This document shows positions 1 to 8,398 of a stretch of 64,000 nt of DNA, piece after piece. The notes under the pieces were generated by a model. The model made no database searches. It saw only the letters and a program-made list of their open reading frames with translations, and was not told where the DNA came from. The DNA is from MWCR01 sp049325475 (GTDB lineage: Bacteria; Patescibacteriota; Patescibacteriia; 2-12-FULL-60-25). The DNA lies in contig JBMOLN010000003.1 of the NCBI GenBank assembly GCA_049325475.1, positions 29,566 through 93,565 on the forward strand, written 5' to 3'. Made by a program: the position numbers and the translations under genes. How positions within the stretch are numbered: the stretch's first letter is position 1; every line of letters starts with the position of its first letter.

Positions 1-2
1 TA

Positions 3-1157
3 GCTAACGGCGTGCCGCTTGTTATGGATTTTGGTCTGGCAAGATACTACCGCCCCGAGCTGGAAGAGGGCATGACGCAAGTGACTGTTTTGGGTGTTGT
101 CCAAGGGACTTTGGACCATATGAGTCCGGAGCAAGCCAGAGGTGAAGGTCCGGATCCGACATGCGACATTTTTTCTTCGGGCGTTATCTTGTATGAGATG
201 GCCACAGGGCATAATCCCCGGGATATTGAAGGCGATCAGTTGATGAAATTGATCCAGCAAATCGGCTGGGGCAATAGTACGGTACGCGACGGGAAAAAGG
301 TCTATGAGCCGATAAAGCCCATGCCCATGGATGAATATATCGAGGTTTCGCATCCGGCATTCGCGCGGTTTGAAAAATTGGTGATGAGTTGCATTTCTTT
401 TGATAAGGAAGACAGGCCCAAGGATATGAATGAGGTTCTGAATGAACTCAACCACATCAGGGTCGAAGCTCCGAATGTGATTTTGTCGCAGCCGCCGCCG
501 GGGCTTGCATCAATTAAGATACAGCCGGCAGGTATAAGGCATGTGAATGTTGACGCGGTTACCGAAGAGGCTCCTTCCGTGCCGCCTCCAGATGCGCGCG
601 GGCGGGAAGGACAATCCGGGCTGAGTTTAGCCACGGAGCAGGAAGTTGAGGCTCAAAGACCAACAAAACCCGAAGGCCGGCGCACGCCGGATAAAATATT
701 CAACGACCGAACGGCCGAACGCAAGACCGCTCCGCCAAAGCGAACTGTGACGCCAAGGCTGGACCGGCCGGTTGCGCAGAGCCGGCGCGGATGGGTCGTT
801 GCGCTTATTTCGGCAATCGCAGTCGTAATTCTTGCTTACACTACGCAGGATTATTGGTATGAGTCACTGCGGGCTGCAATTGGTAAAAATGAACCGGCCG
901 CAGAGATTGAAACCGAAGCGTCGGCAAAATCGACAGCGCCATCATGGCCGGAGCCGGTCGCACCCGTGCCGACGCAGACCAAGTCAGCCCCGGCAGCTGC
1001 CATTGCAGACACAGAGCCCGATGCAGAGATTTCGCCGGCTACGGCGAAGACAGCTGGGCCCGGATCCACGAAAGTTTATTTGCCTAGCAATACGGGTTAT
1101 GGAGCTCCCAAACCCGTTCCCGGAATCGACTATTTTCCGGGCGAAGGCAAACCCTGA
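3..1157 (+). CDS. Ser/Thr protein kinase, C-terminal part (cut by window edge)
   Basis: The frame is open from the first bases, so the gene begins before the window. What remains starts just before the DFG motif (DFGLAR) and continues through the activation segment (SPEQ in place of APE) and the C-lobe of a eukaryotic-like (Hanks-type) protein kinase. A Pro/Arg-rich linker follows, then one membrane helix (about 25 residues, near base 790) and a Pro/Ala/Thr-rich outer tail. This layout fits a membrane-anchored signalling kinase with its catalytic domain inside the cell. There are no PASTA repeats. The substrate is unknown. A good hairpin terminator follows directly. Confidence 0.85.
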   Translation, partial: ANGVPLVMDFGLARYYRPELEEGMTQVTVLGVVQGTLDHMSPEQARGEGPDPTCDIFSSGVILYEMATGHNPRDIEGDQLMKLIQQIGWGNSTVRDGKKVYEPIKPMPMDEYIEVSHPAFARFEKLVMSCISFDKEDRPKDMNEVLNELNHIRVEAPNVILSQPPPGLASIKIQPAGIRHVNVDAVTEEAPSVPPPDARGREGQSGLSLATEQEVEAQRPTKPEGRRTPDKIFNDRTAERKTAPPKRTVTPRLDRPVAQSRRGWVVALISAIAVVILAYTTQDYWYESLRAAIGKNEPAAEIETEASAKSTAPSWPEPVAPVPTQTKSAPAAAIADTEPDAEISPATAKTAGPGSTKVYLPSNTGYGAPKPVPGIDYFPGEGKP

Positions 1158-1162
1158 CTTAC

Positions 1163-1189
1163 ACTCTCACCACTCGGTGGGAGTTTTTT
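1163..1189 (+). terminator. Rho-independent terminator after the kinase gene
   Basis: A 9-bp stem (ACTCTCACC with GGTGGGAGT) with a 4-base loop is followed by six T. Confidence 0.85.
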
Positions 1190-1197
1190 AATATCTA

Positions 1198-1320
1198 ACT
1201 CTCCCCCCGGCCCTCTCTCTTAATCTAAGCGAGGGGGAACAAGTCTCCCTCTTAATTTAAGAGGGACCCGCTTGCCAGCGCTTGAGGGCAGCGATTGCGG
1301 GCAGGGATTTAGAGGGAGTT
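1198..1320. repeat. Dispersed CCCTC/GAGGG intergenic palindrome cluster
   Basis: The kinase-ruvA gap holds nested imperfect palindromes built on CCTCTCTTAA...GAGGG and CCCTCTTAATTTAAGAGGG. Related units recur in many gaps of this window (near 3824, 9949, 15967, 16888, 23218, 33680, 41485, 53258, 56685 and 63336). Confidence 0.7.
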
Positions 1321-1400
1321 CTTAGCTTCTGTCAGCGTGCCGCGTGGTACGGATTGATAAATCTGGACTTTACGCGGTTGTCAGTTTACAGTGTTCAGGT

Positions 1401-1958
1401 ATGATCGGAATGTTAAGAGGTGAAGTTATAGAAAAATCAACGAATTTTTTTATATTGGATGTTCGCGGGGTTGGATATTTTGTAAAAGCTCATTTAAGGT
1501 TGTTGGCCGATCTTTCTGTGGGCGATGAGCCATCGATTTACATCCACGAACATATTCGTGAAGATTCGCATGATCTTTATGGTTTTGCGAGCCGCGATGA
1601 GCTGGAAGTTTTTGAAATTTTGATTAGTATTAACGGGATTGGCCCAAAAGCCGGGCTCGCGATTTGCGGTTCGGCGACACCTTCAGAACTCCGCGAAAGA
1701 GTAATGCATTCTGATGCGGCTTGGTTTGCATCATTGCCCGGTATCGGCAATAAAACGGCACAAAAAATTATTCTTGAACTCAAAGGCCAGCTCGTTGAGG
1801 TAGAGACGGAAAGCGAAGCCGATCAGGAACTTATTGATGCGTTAAAAGGTTTGGGTTACAAATCTGCGCAAGCAAAAGAAGCGGCGAAAAGCGTGCCGGC
1901 AGAGATTAAAGATCCATCAGAGAGAGTGAGGGAGGCGCTGAAATACTTAAGTCGCTAG
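1401..1958 (+). CDS. ruvA: Holliday junction branch migration protein RuvA
   Basis: RuvA binds four-way DNA junctions as a tetramer and loads the RuvB motor during recombinational repair. The 185-residue product shows the OB-fold N-terminus (MLRGEV, VGYFV), the paired helix-hairpin-helix motifs (ISINGIGPKAGL and LPGIGNKTAQKIILEL) and a C-terminal three-helix RuvB-binding domain ending EALKYL. The start is placed at the ATG that gives the usual MIGMLRGEV beginning; an upstream in-frame codon would add 19 unlike residues. The Shine-Dalgarno sequence is weak. ruvB and ruvC are not adjacent. The last codons run into a dispersed repeat (AGTCGCTAGATACTAGTCGC). Confidence 0.93.
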   Translation: MIGMLRGEVIEKSTNFFILDVRGVGYFVKAHLRLLADLSVGDEPSIYIHEHIREDSHDLYGFASRDELEVFEILISINGIGPKAGLAICGSATPSELRERVMHSDAAWFASLPGIGNKTAQKIILELKGQLVEVETESEADQELIDALKGLGYKSAQAKEAAKSVPAEIKDPSERVREALKYLSR

Positions 1959-1997
1959 ATACTAGTCGCTCGGCGTTAGACGTAGTAGAATAGGCTC

Positions 1998-3026
1998 ATG
2001 AATATCAGGGAAATAACAGATAGAATGGATTGGGAGGCGTTTCAATCCAGCCAGAAGTGGATGCAATTTCCGCAGTCTTGGGTTTGGGGAGAGTTCCAGA
2101 AGTCGCGAGGTGCAATTGTGCAGAGGTTTGCTTTGACGGATGAAGAGGGAAAATGGTTGGTTGCCGCGCAGGGAGAGTTCCGTAAAAAGAAGTTGGGAAT
2201 GGGGTATTGGTTTGTGCCGCGCGGGCCGCAGTTTCATACGAGTGTGAAAATTGATGAGTATCGCGAATTGTTGGAAGAGTTTATTCAGCAATTGTACGGT
2301 AAAAGGCGATTACCTAAAGCGCTTTTTTGGCGCATGGAGCCTATGATTGAATTGGAATCAATGCAACGCAGATTGCCGGCACGGATGAACCGCACAAAAA
2401 GTTTGAATCCGGCTTGTACGGCGATTATTGATTTAACAAAATCCGAACAAGATTTGTTGGCATCCATGCATCAAAAGACGCGTTACAATATCAAGGTCGC
2501 TGATAAGCATGGTGTGACTACCAGGATTACAAATCATCCCAAAGACGTGGATCAGTTTATTAATTTGATGGACGAGACGGCTGCGCGTGATGGTTTTGTT
2601 CAGCATGATTCTAAGTATTTAGCCAAGACTTTGTTTACCTTGGCGGCTACGCACATGGCGCGTCTTAGAGTCGCGGAGCTGAACGGTGCGATTTTGGCGG
2701 CTAATATGGAAATCAATTATGGTAATACGGTGACATATTTATACGGCGCGTCCAGCTCAAAGGTGCGTCAAGTTATGGCGCCATATGCTTTGCAGTGGGA
2801 GGCTATCAAGCAAGCCAAGGCCGAAGGGGCACGATTTTATGATTTTTGGGGCTGTAATCCGGAAAGCAAAGCAACTCCATTGTATAAAAAATCTTGGGAA
2901 GGAATAACAAGATTTAAAATGGGTTTTGGAGCAGAGCGTAAATGCATGATTGGCACATGGGATTTGCCGATCAATTTAGCGTTATATCGACTCGTCTTTT
3001 TCAGGAGGCTGATGAAATCGGTCTAA
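1998..3026 (+). CDS. FemAB-family peptidoglycan bridge aminoacyltransferase
   Basis: FemA/FemB/FemX-type enzymes move an amino acid from aminoacyl-tRNA to the stem peptide of lipid II or peptidoglycan in the cytoplasm. The 342-residue product has the family signature: an N-terminal WVWGEFQKSRG segment, a GYWFVPRGP motif, HQKTRYNIKVADKHGV (double-GNAT core) and a C-terminal FYDFWGCNPES...KMGFG segment. Length matches the family. The substrate amino acid cannot be told from sequence. A small hairpin (AAAAGC...GCTTTTTT) after the stop may terminate it. Confidence 0.85.
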   Translation: MNIREITDRMDWEAFQSSQKWMQFPQSWVWGEFQKSRGAIVQRFALTDEEGKWLVAAQGEFRKKKLGMGYWFVPRGPQFHTSVKIDEYRELLEEFIQQLYGKRRLPKALFWRMEPMIELESMQRRLPARMNRTKSLNPACTAIIDLTKSEQDLLASMHQKTRYNIKVADKHGVTTRITNHPKDVDQFINLMDETAARDGFVQHDSKYLAKTLFTLAATHMARLRVAELNGAILAANMEINYGNTVTYLYGASSSKVRQVMAPYALQWEAIKQAKAEGARFYDFWGCNPESKATPLYKKSWEGITRFKMGFGAERKCMIGTWDLPINLALYRLVFFRRLMKSV

Positions 3027-3294
3027 AAAGCGGAAGGCTTTTTTGCAAAATAACCAATAAACCAACAAAACATAACCAACACCCGGATTAAAATTTCAAG
3101 GATACACTCCTACGTTAAAATTTCGGGGTGCGGGCAAGATACCAACAAATTACAAATTACAAAACTCAAAATTCAAACAAAGTCTATCGTGATCTGGTGA
3201 TTGATAATTGAGATTTGTGATTTGTTGGGAAATTGGTGCTTGGTGATTGGTTATTAAATTTGTAATATTATTACACTTTTCGGGGGCTTATCCA
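3027..3294. other. Intergenic stretch with simple direct repeats
   Basis: No gene is seen. It holds a weak terminator hairpin at 3025-3044, a repeat copy around 3110 (CGGGGTGCGGGCAAG, also found near 48005) and AT-rich ACCAACAAA / GATTTGTGATTTG direct repeats of the kind scattered through the window. Confidence 0.6.
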
Positions 3295-3323
3295 TTGACA
3301 AAATGGTCTTTTTTTGATAACAT
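3295..3323 (+). promoter_or_regulatory. Sigma-70-type promoter of the HIT-like gene
   Basis: TTGACA (3295-3300), a 17-base spacer and TAACAT (3318-3323). Transcription would begin about 70 bases before the start codon. Confidence 0.7.
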
Positions 3324-3348
3324 CAGCTATCAAGAGTACATTAAAGCA

Positions 3349-3401
3349 ATAAGTTATGATGCGAGCGGCGGAAAGATTCGGGCGCTGACATAATAACTTA
3401 T
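3349..3401 (+). promoter_or_regulatory. 5' UTR hairpin that includes the start codon
   Basis: A perfect 9-bp inverted repeat, ATAAGTTAT (3349-3357) and ATAACTTAT (3393-3401), brackets a GC-rich loop with an inner AGCG/CGCT pairing. The second arm contains the first two bases of the ATG at 3400, so the folded RNA would hide the start codon. A 10-codon upstream ORF (MMRAAERFGR) lies in the loop. Confidence 0.5.
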
Positions 3402-3834
3402 GACTCTGCGAACAGAAGCAACCAATCAGCGCTACCAAAAGTTTTTACAAAACAAGCCGGCTGATTATTGTTTCTTATGCAAAGCCGAGCCAATTAAAGA
3501 ATTTACCTACTGGAAAATCGTGGAAAATGAATATCCTTACGATAAAGTTTTGAGCGCGCATCACATGGTGACGCTCAAGCGGCATGTAAATGAAGAGGGG
3601 ATGACAGCAGCGGAAATTGCAGAATTTACAATCATCAAAAAGTTGATGCATATGGAACATGACATGATTTTTGAGAATGCGCATAAAAAAAAGTCCATTC
3701 CGGATCATCATCATTTGCATATGGGAAATCTTAAAAACTCAGATGAACAAGAAAGGATTTGTTATCGTCACACGTCCTACGTCCCAATCGTCCCACGTAT
3801 ATGGATGGCTATGTTAAACAAAACCCCCTCTTAA
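3400..3834 (+). CDS. HIT-like nucleotide-binding protein
   Basis: The 144-residue product has an N-terminal CxxC pair (CFLC), a conserved HHM motif and a histidine-triad-like DHHHLHMGNL segment near residue 105. These are features of the HIT superfamily, nucleotide hydrolases and transferases acting on AMP-linked substrates. The last ~20 residues (RHTSYVPIVPRIW) are encoded by a dispersed ACGTCCTACGTCCC repeat rather than by family sequence, so the natural C-terminus seems to have been overwritten. The start codon is fixed by the ATG at 3400 inside a hairpin arm. Exact substrate unknown. Confidence 0.7.
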   Translation: MTLRTEATNQRYQKFLQNKPADYCFLCKAEPIKEFTYWKIVENEYPYDKVLSAHHMVTLKRHVNEEGMTAAEIAEFTIIKKLMHMEHDMIFENAHKKKSIPDHHHLHMGNLKNSDEQERICYRHTSYVPIVPRIWMAMLNKTPS

Positions 3835-3880
3835 ATTAAGAGGGGGGCTGGTCGCGTTAAACGCGACAGGGGGAGTTATA
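3824..3880. repeat. Nested palindromic repeat
   Basis: CCCCCTCTTAAATTAAGAGG is an outer palindrome. It is followed by the inner palindrome GTCGCGTTAAACGCGAC and a closing AGGGGGAG. It fills the gap between two convergent genes and could act as a bidirectional terminator. Confidence 0.7.
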
Positions 3881-4924
3881 TTATTCTTCGTCTTCTTCAT
3901 CTTCTTTTTTGCGTTTGCGCGCCAGAATGAAGAAAAGGATTGCCAGGATTGCGGATAACGCGGCTATGCCCCAAAGTATGTACCACCAAAGCATATTTTG
4001 CGCTGTTTCTGAATTTACATTGCCCGGGAATTCGTGAGTGATGGTTTTATCAAAAGCTTTATTGGTTTCGATTTCGGCAATTTCCGTACTAGTTGCTTCA
4101 TCTTCGATTCCCAATACTCTGCCGTTTTCATCTACATCGCCTGAGCCGCCGGTGGGAGCCGACGCACTTTCATTATCTGCTGAAGGTGTAATTTCATCTT
4201 CAGCACCCAAAACTCTGCCGGCATCTTCCTGCGCGGGTTCGGGCGCGGTCTCTTGGATCCAGCGGTTCGGGTCGGTTGGATATGCATCTTGTTTATCGCC
4301 GTAGCCGTCGCCGTCCGTATCGTATTTTGTCGGGCTGGTGCCGCCGGAAGCTTCATCCCAGTCGTAGATGCCGTCATTATCATCATCGCTGTCCTCGGAA
4401 TCATCCTGGCCATCGCCGTCAGTATCATGGCTTTTGGCAGGATCCAAGGGATAGTCATCTTGGTCATCAGGAACGCCGTCGTTGTCATCATCCGGATCTT
4501 GGGAGTCGCCAATGCCATCGCCGTCATTATCACCGTCCACAAAGATTGAGAGTGTTGCGTAATTGTTTCCGGAATTGGCGTCTGTGATATCGCCATCCAA
4601 GATGACATTGACGCTGATTTCATGATTGCCTTTGACTTCGGGCAGCCAGGAAACCCAGACTTCTTCGTTAGCGCCGCTGGCCTTGGCGGAAATTGACTTC
4701 ATGCCGATTAAAGAAGCGCCGTCTTTGAATACAGCCGTGGCTTCTGTGTCAACTCCGCCGATATTATTGATAGTGACGTAGAGTTTTACTTTTTCACCGA
4801 TCAGTACACTGTAAGAAGTGGCGTTAAATCCTCCGGCGGGTATACCGAGATCATAATCGACTGCGCGAGCTGTTAAGGGCATGAGGGCAAAAGCGACAGC
4901 CAGAAGAATATATTTGATTTTCAT
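3881..4924 (-). CDS. Secreted membrane-anchored protein with CARDB-like domain and calcium (thrombospondin type 3) repeats
   Basis: The 347-residue product begins with a signal peptide. A CARDB-like beta-sandwich follows (GEKVKLYVTINNIGGVDTEA, residues about 40-130). Residues about 130-225 carry at least five thrombospondin type-3-like calcium-binding repeats (DGDNDGDGIGDSQDPDDDND pattern). An acidic, Ser/Thr-rich linker with two copies of GRVLG(A/I)EDE then leads to one transmembrane helix and a KRKKEDEEDEE tail. The protein should be displayed on the cell surface, held by the C-terminal helix and stiffened by calcium. No catalytic motif is seen. Confidence 0.8.
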   Translation of the reverse strand: MKIKYILLAVAFALMPLTARAVDYDLGIPAGGFNATSYSVLIGEKVKLYVTINNIGGVDTEATAVFKDGASLIGMKSISAKASGANEEVWVSWLPEVKGNHEISVNVILDGDITDANSGNNYATLSIFVDGDNDGDGIGDSQDPDDDNDGVPDDQDDYPLDPAKSHDTDGDGQDDSEDSDDDNDGIYDWDEASGGTSPTKYDTDGDGYGDKQDAYPTDPNRWIQETAPEPAQEDAGRVLGAEDEITPSADNESASAPTGGSGDVDENGRVLGIEDEATSTEIAEIETNKAFDKTITHEFPGNVNSETAQNMLWWYILWGIAALSAILAILFFILARKRKKEDEEDEE

Positions 4925-5098
4925 ATGAATAGAAGTATTTTAGCAGACAATAAGATAATCGTACAACTAGGCAATTCGTACGTCGAACAGCGTCGAGTAT
5001 GACATGATAATGCATAATTTAATTAATTTGACGTTTGGGGTTAACTTGCTTAAGCTTTGGGCTAAGCGTCAAGGATGAAGAAGATAACGGAGGTTCTC

Positions 5099-6703
5099 AT
5101 GGCTAAGCGAACTGCGCTCATTTCGGTCTTTCACAAGCAGGGAATCGTGGAGTTTTGTGAAAAGCTCGTAGAACTGGATTTTGAGCTGATTGCCTCGGGC
5201 GGCACAGCCAAGCATCTCAAGGATGCGGGCCTCGTTGTCCGTGATGTGGCGGAGCTGGTGGGCGGGGATGCAATTCTCGGCCATCGGGTAGTCACGTTGT
5301 CGCGCGAGATCCACGCCGGGCTCATGGCGCGGGATACTGCGGAAGACCGCGCCGAGTTGGAAAGATTGGGGATTCCGTGGATCGATTTGGTTTGCGTGGA
5401 TCTTTATCCCTTGGAAGAGGAGATCGCCAAACCGGAAGCGACCATGCAGAGCGTGCTCGAAAAGACGGACGTGGGTGGACCGTCCATGTTGAGATCGGCG
5501 GCCAAGGGCCGGCGGATTGTCGTCTGCGATCCGGCGGATCGCATATCGGTTTTGCAGGTGATCGTTTTTGAACAGGATAATGATCCGGAGTTTCGTGATT
5601 TACTTGCCGCCAAAGCGGAGTATGTTTGCGCCAGATATTCATTGGCGTCGGCGCGTTTCATCGGCGGCGGTAAGTTTGACGGGATGATCGGTTCACAAGT
5701 GCGTGAACTCAAATATGGAGAGAATGCGCATCAAGCGCCGGCGTATCATTTCGTTGCCGATGATGCGGATCCGTTGGCATTGCACAGGTTTGAGTTGGTT
5801 CATGGCGATCGTCCGGGTTATGTGAATACTTGCGACATGGACAGACTGGTGATTACGGCGGTGCACATTGCCGCCCAGTTTGAAAAAGCCGGTAAAGAGC
5901 TACCGCATCTGGCGTTGGCCGTGAAACACGGCAATGTTTGCGGAGCTTGTTACGCCGCGACCAAGGAAGAAGCCATACGCGGCATGATCGAAGGAGAGCC
6001 GCAAGATATTTTTGGCGGTTTCATTTTGACCACATTTCCCATCAGAAAGGAGCATGCAGAGCTCTTGGTGAAATACCTACATCATGCCAAGGGCAAACGG
6101 GTGATCTCCGGTATTTTGGCGCCGGGATTTGCCAATGAGGCCAAGGAAATTTTGACTTTCAAGGTCAGCAATTGCTGTCTGTTTGCGAATCATGCTTTAG
6201 CGGATCTGGGAGCAAAGGATCTGGATCGTGAACGTATTTTGCGCAGAGTGCGCGGAGGCTTTTTGATGCAACCGAATTATTTGAGCGTTCCGGATCCGGA
6301 AGATCCGCAGATCCAGAAGGTTGGACCTTGTGAATATGGCTTTGAGGATATATTACTAGCCATGGCCATCGGCCGCACGGCCAACAGTAATACAATCGTA
6401 CTAACCAAAGCGGGCAAGCTGATTGGCGCAGGCATTGGGCAAAAAAGCCGCGTGCGAGCCGCGAAGCTGGCAATCGATATTGCCCGCGGAGCAGGACACG
6501 ATGTAAGTGGCGCAATTGCTTACTCGGATAGCTTTTTTCCATTCTCTGACGGTCCGGCGGTTCTGGCCGAAGCCGGTGTGGCGTTCATTTTTTCGTCCAG
6601 CGGCTCGGTGCGAGATCAGGATACCAGCGAACTTTGCAAATCCGCCGGAGTTACGCTGTGGCTCTACCCTGACAAACTTGGCAGAGGATTTTTTGGACAT
6701 TGA
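5099..6703 (+). CDS. purH: Bifunctional AICAR formyltransferase / IMP cyclohydrolase PurH
   Basis: PurH carries out the last two steps of purine synthesis: formylation of AICAR with 10-formyl-tetrahydrofolate, then ring closure to IMP. The 534-residue product has the N-terminal MGS-like cyclohydrolase domain (ASGGTAKHL, KTDVGGPSM) and the formyltransferase domain with KYGENAHQ (about residue 204) and the catalytic Lys-His pair in AVKHGNVCG (residues 276-277). The start at 5099 is preferred because CGGAGG lies 5 bases upstream; an in-frame ATG at 5075 would add 8 residues. No other pur gene is nearby, so it may salvage AICAR. Confidence 0.93.
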   Translation: MAKRTALISVFHKQGIVEFCEKLVELDFELIASGGTAKHLKDAGLVVRDVAELVGGDAILGHRVVTLSREIHAGLMARDTAEDRAELERLGIPWIDLVCVDLYPLEEEIAKPEATMQSVLEKTDVGGPSMLRSAAKGRRIVVCDPADRISVLQVIVFEQDNDPEFRDLLAAKAEYVCARYSLASARFIGGGKFDGMIGSQVRELKYGENAHQAPAYHFVADDADPLALHRFELVHGDRPGYVNTCDMDRLVITAVHIAAQFEKAGKELPHLALAVKHGNVCGACYAATKEEAIRGMIEGEPQDIFGGFILTTFPIRKEHAELLVKYLHHAKGKRVISGILAPGFANEAKEILTFKVSNCCLFANHALADLGAKDLDRERILRRVRGGFLMQPNYLSVPDPEDPQIQKVGPCEYGFEDILLAMAIGRTANSNTIVLTKAGKLIGAGIGQKSRVRAAKLAIDIARGAGHDVSGAIAYSDSFFPFSDGPAVLAEAGVAFIFSSSGSVRDQDTSELCKSAGVTLWLYPDKLGRGFFGH

Positions 6704-6906
6704 GCGCGGAATTCGTATTACGTATTACGTATTACGAACTTGGTCGCGTTTAACGCGATCTGAACTCGGAACTCGGAACTCGGAACAACTCACCCGAAGC
6801 ACCTCCTTAGTAAGGAGGTTGGGAGGATCTGCCGTAACTAAAATACGAACTTAACTCTTTGAACTTGTTACTTGTTACTTGTAACTTGATTACATCTTTG
6901 ACTTTC
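6704..6906. repeat. Simple-sequence intergenic repeats
   Basis: Runs of ATTACGT, GAACTCG and TTGTTACT direct repeats surround the palindrome GTCGCGTTTAACGCGAT (6742-6758) and an AAGCACCTCCTTAGTAAGGAGG palindrome near 6797. No gene is seen. Confidence 0.6.
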
Positions 6907-6935
6907 AATCCCCTTATTAAAAGGGGTTTTTTGTT
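6907..6935 (+). terminator. Rho-independent terminator downstream of purH
   Basis: The stem AATCCCCTT / AAGGGGTTT is followed by a T run. Confidence 0.8.
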
Positions 6936-6993
6936 GGGCAAAAGTTAAGCATTTTGACAGAAGCTAAAAAATCCAGCATAGTTTTAGCCGCAT

Positions 6994-7070
6994 GCACTCA
7001 TAGCTCAGCTGGATAGAGCGCTTCCCTCCGAAGGAAGAGGTCAGACGTTCGAATCGTCTTGGGTGCACCA
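6994..7070 (+). tRNA. tRNA-Arg(CCG)
   Basis: A full cloverleaf: acceptor GCACTCA/TGGGTGC, D stem GCTC/GAGC, anticodon stem CTTCC/GGAAG with loop CTCCGAA, T loop TTCGAAT, discriminator A and an encoded CCA. Anticodon CCG reads the arginine codon CGG. Confidence 0.95.
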
Positions 7071-7074
7071 CGTA

Positions 7075-7103
7075 AAAGCCTCCGAAAAACCGGAGGTTTT
7101 TTG
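7075..7103 (+). terminator. Terminator of tRNA-Arg
   Basis: The stem GCCTCCG / CGGAGGT is followed by TTTTTT. Confidence 0.85.
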
Positions 7104-7104
7104 T

Positions 7105-7190
7105 CGGCTCACGTGGCGCAGCTGGTAAAATGCTTAACCAAAACTGCGCGTTTTTCTATCGAATTACCTGGCGTGGCCGGAGTTTTGGCC
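7105..7190 (+). other. Possible tRNA relic
   Basis: GGCTCACGTGGCGCAGCTGG resembles a tRNA acceptor 5' strand plus D arm, but no matching GTGAGCC 3' strand, anticodon arm or T arm can be found. At best this is a decayed fragment. Confidence 0.2.
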
Positions 7191-7195
7191 GGATG

Positions 7196-7221
7196 GCAAA
7201 AGAGGCTGGAGCCTCTTTATA
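7196..7221 (-). terminator. Terminator of the BKACE gene
   Basis: Read on the minus strand, AAAGAGGCTCCAGCCTCTTT forms a strong hairpin ending in T residues. It overlaps the last codons. Confidence 0.8.
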
Positions 7222-8137
7222 TTTTTGTCTGTTCTTTCCCTTTTAAGCCCAACATTTCTCTTGTTTCATCCGCTGTGGCGATTTCGCGGCCGAGATCGAG
7301 AGCTATTTGTTTAATTTTTTCCACTTGTTCGGCGTTGGATTGGGCGAGAACTCCTTTGTCGAGATAAAGATTGTCCTCGAGACCGACTCTGACATTGCCG
7401 CCGGCGCGGAGAGAGAGCTCGGCAATGGGGAATTGGTGACGGCCGGCTCCCAAGACGGAGAAAATATATCTATCGCCAAAAAGTTTGTCGGCTGTCGCTT
7501 TCATAAAATGAAAAGCCTGTTCGTCCGCTCCGATTCCACCCATGACTCCGAAGATGAATTGGATGAAAAACGGAGGCTTGATCAACCCACGGTCGGCGAA
7601 GTGGGCGAGATTGTAGAGATGGCCGGCATCGTAGCATTCGTACTCGAATTTGGTACCCAGATCGCTGACGTGATTTATAATGTACTCGATATCTTTAAAA
7701 GTATTGCGGAAGACGATATCTTCGGATTTTAGTAAGAATTCTTTTTCCCAATTAAACTTCCAGTTTACGTCCGCTTTGGCGGCGCGGGCTACGTTGAAGT
7801 TGATAGAGCCCATGTTGAGAGAGCAGAGTTCGGGTTCGAAAATTTTGACGGCCGCCAGGCGTTCGTCGAGAGTCATGCCAAGGGCAACTCCGGTTGAGAT
7901 ATTTAAAATCGCATCGGTTTCGGAATTTATTTTGCTTAAAAATTGACGGAAAATTTCCGGATCATTTGTTGGGAAGCCGTTTTCCGGTTGTCGGGCATGC
8001 AGATGAATGATAGCGGCACCGGCTTTTGATGCTTCGATACTTTGTTCGGCGATCTGATCAGGTGTCACCGGGAGGTGGGGGGAGAGGCTGGGAGTGTGGA
8101 TGGCGCCGGTGATTGCGCAGCTGATGATTGACTTCAT
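7217..8137 (-). CDS. BKACE-family (DUF849) beta-keto acid cleavage enzyme
   Basis: BKACE enzymes condense a beta-keto acid with acetyl-CoA, giving acetoacetate and a CoA ester; the founding member acts on 3-keto-5-aminohexanoate in lysine fermentation. The 306-residue product has the expected TIM-barrel motifs: ITGAIHTPSLSPHLPVTP at the N-terminus, the zinc ligands in HLHAR (His45, His47), FEYECYDAGH, GVMGGIGAD and VLGAGRHQFP, then RVGLEDN near the C-terminus. Residues known to fix substrate choice cannot be assigned with confidence. No lysine-degradation partner lies nearby. No Shine-Dalgarno sequence is visible; the region before the ATG is a TCTATTA direct repeat. Confidence 0.85.
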   Translation of the reverse strand: MKSIISCAITGAIHTPSLSPHLPVTPDQIAEQSIEASKAGAAIIHLHARQPENGFPTNDPEIFRQFLSKINSETDAILNISTGVALGMTLDERLAAVKIFEPELCSLNMGSINFNVARAAKADVNWKFNWEKEFLLKSEDIVFRNTFKDIEYIINHVSDLGTKFEYECYDAGHLYNLAHFADRGLIKPPFFIQFIFGVMGGIGADEQAFHFMKATADKLFGDRYIFSVLGAGRHQFPIAELSLRAGGNVRVGLEDNLYLDKGVLAQSNAEQVEKIKQIALDLGREIATADETREMLGLKGKEQTKI

Positions 8138-8366
8138 AATTTATTATCTATTATCTATTATCTATCACCATTTAATTAGTAGCTGGAATTTAGCACGAAG
8201 CGCGAAGCACGAAGCACGGGGTATCTAGCGACTAGCGATGCGTACTAAGTACAAAGTACTATTTGTATGTCAATCAAGAGTTATTACTAATGAATAATGC
8301 ATAATGCTTAGCACATGATAACTAAAATTTCAATTATGAACAATCTTACTATTTGCGAAAATCAAG
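8138..8366. repeat. Simple-sequence and ATAATGC repeats
   Basis: Contains (TCTATTA)n, GAAGCACGAAGC, TACTAAGTAC and ATAATGCATAATGC runs. A segment ATGTCAATCAAGA...AATCAAGATTAAAAAAAGA near 8269-8376 is repeated near 9305-9354, in each case just past the 3' end of a minus-strand gene. Confidence 0.6.
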
Positions 8367-8368
8367 AT

Positions 8369-8395
8369 TAAAAAAAGATCCGAGGGGTTGGATCA
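8369..8395 (-). terminator. Terminator of the 8399-9106 gene
   Basis: On the minus strand GATCCAACCCCTCGGATC is followed by TTTTTTT. Confidence 0.8.
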
Positions 8396-8398
8396 ATA

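Noticed and set aside
4253..4587. Plus-strand hydrophobic ORFs
   Set aside because: They are antisense shadows of the Asp-rich calcium repeats of the 3881-4924 gene.
7105..7190. A second tRNA after tRNA-Arg
   Set aside because: Only a 5' acceptor and D-arm-like stretch is seen; no anticodon arm, T arm or pairing 3' strand.
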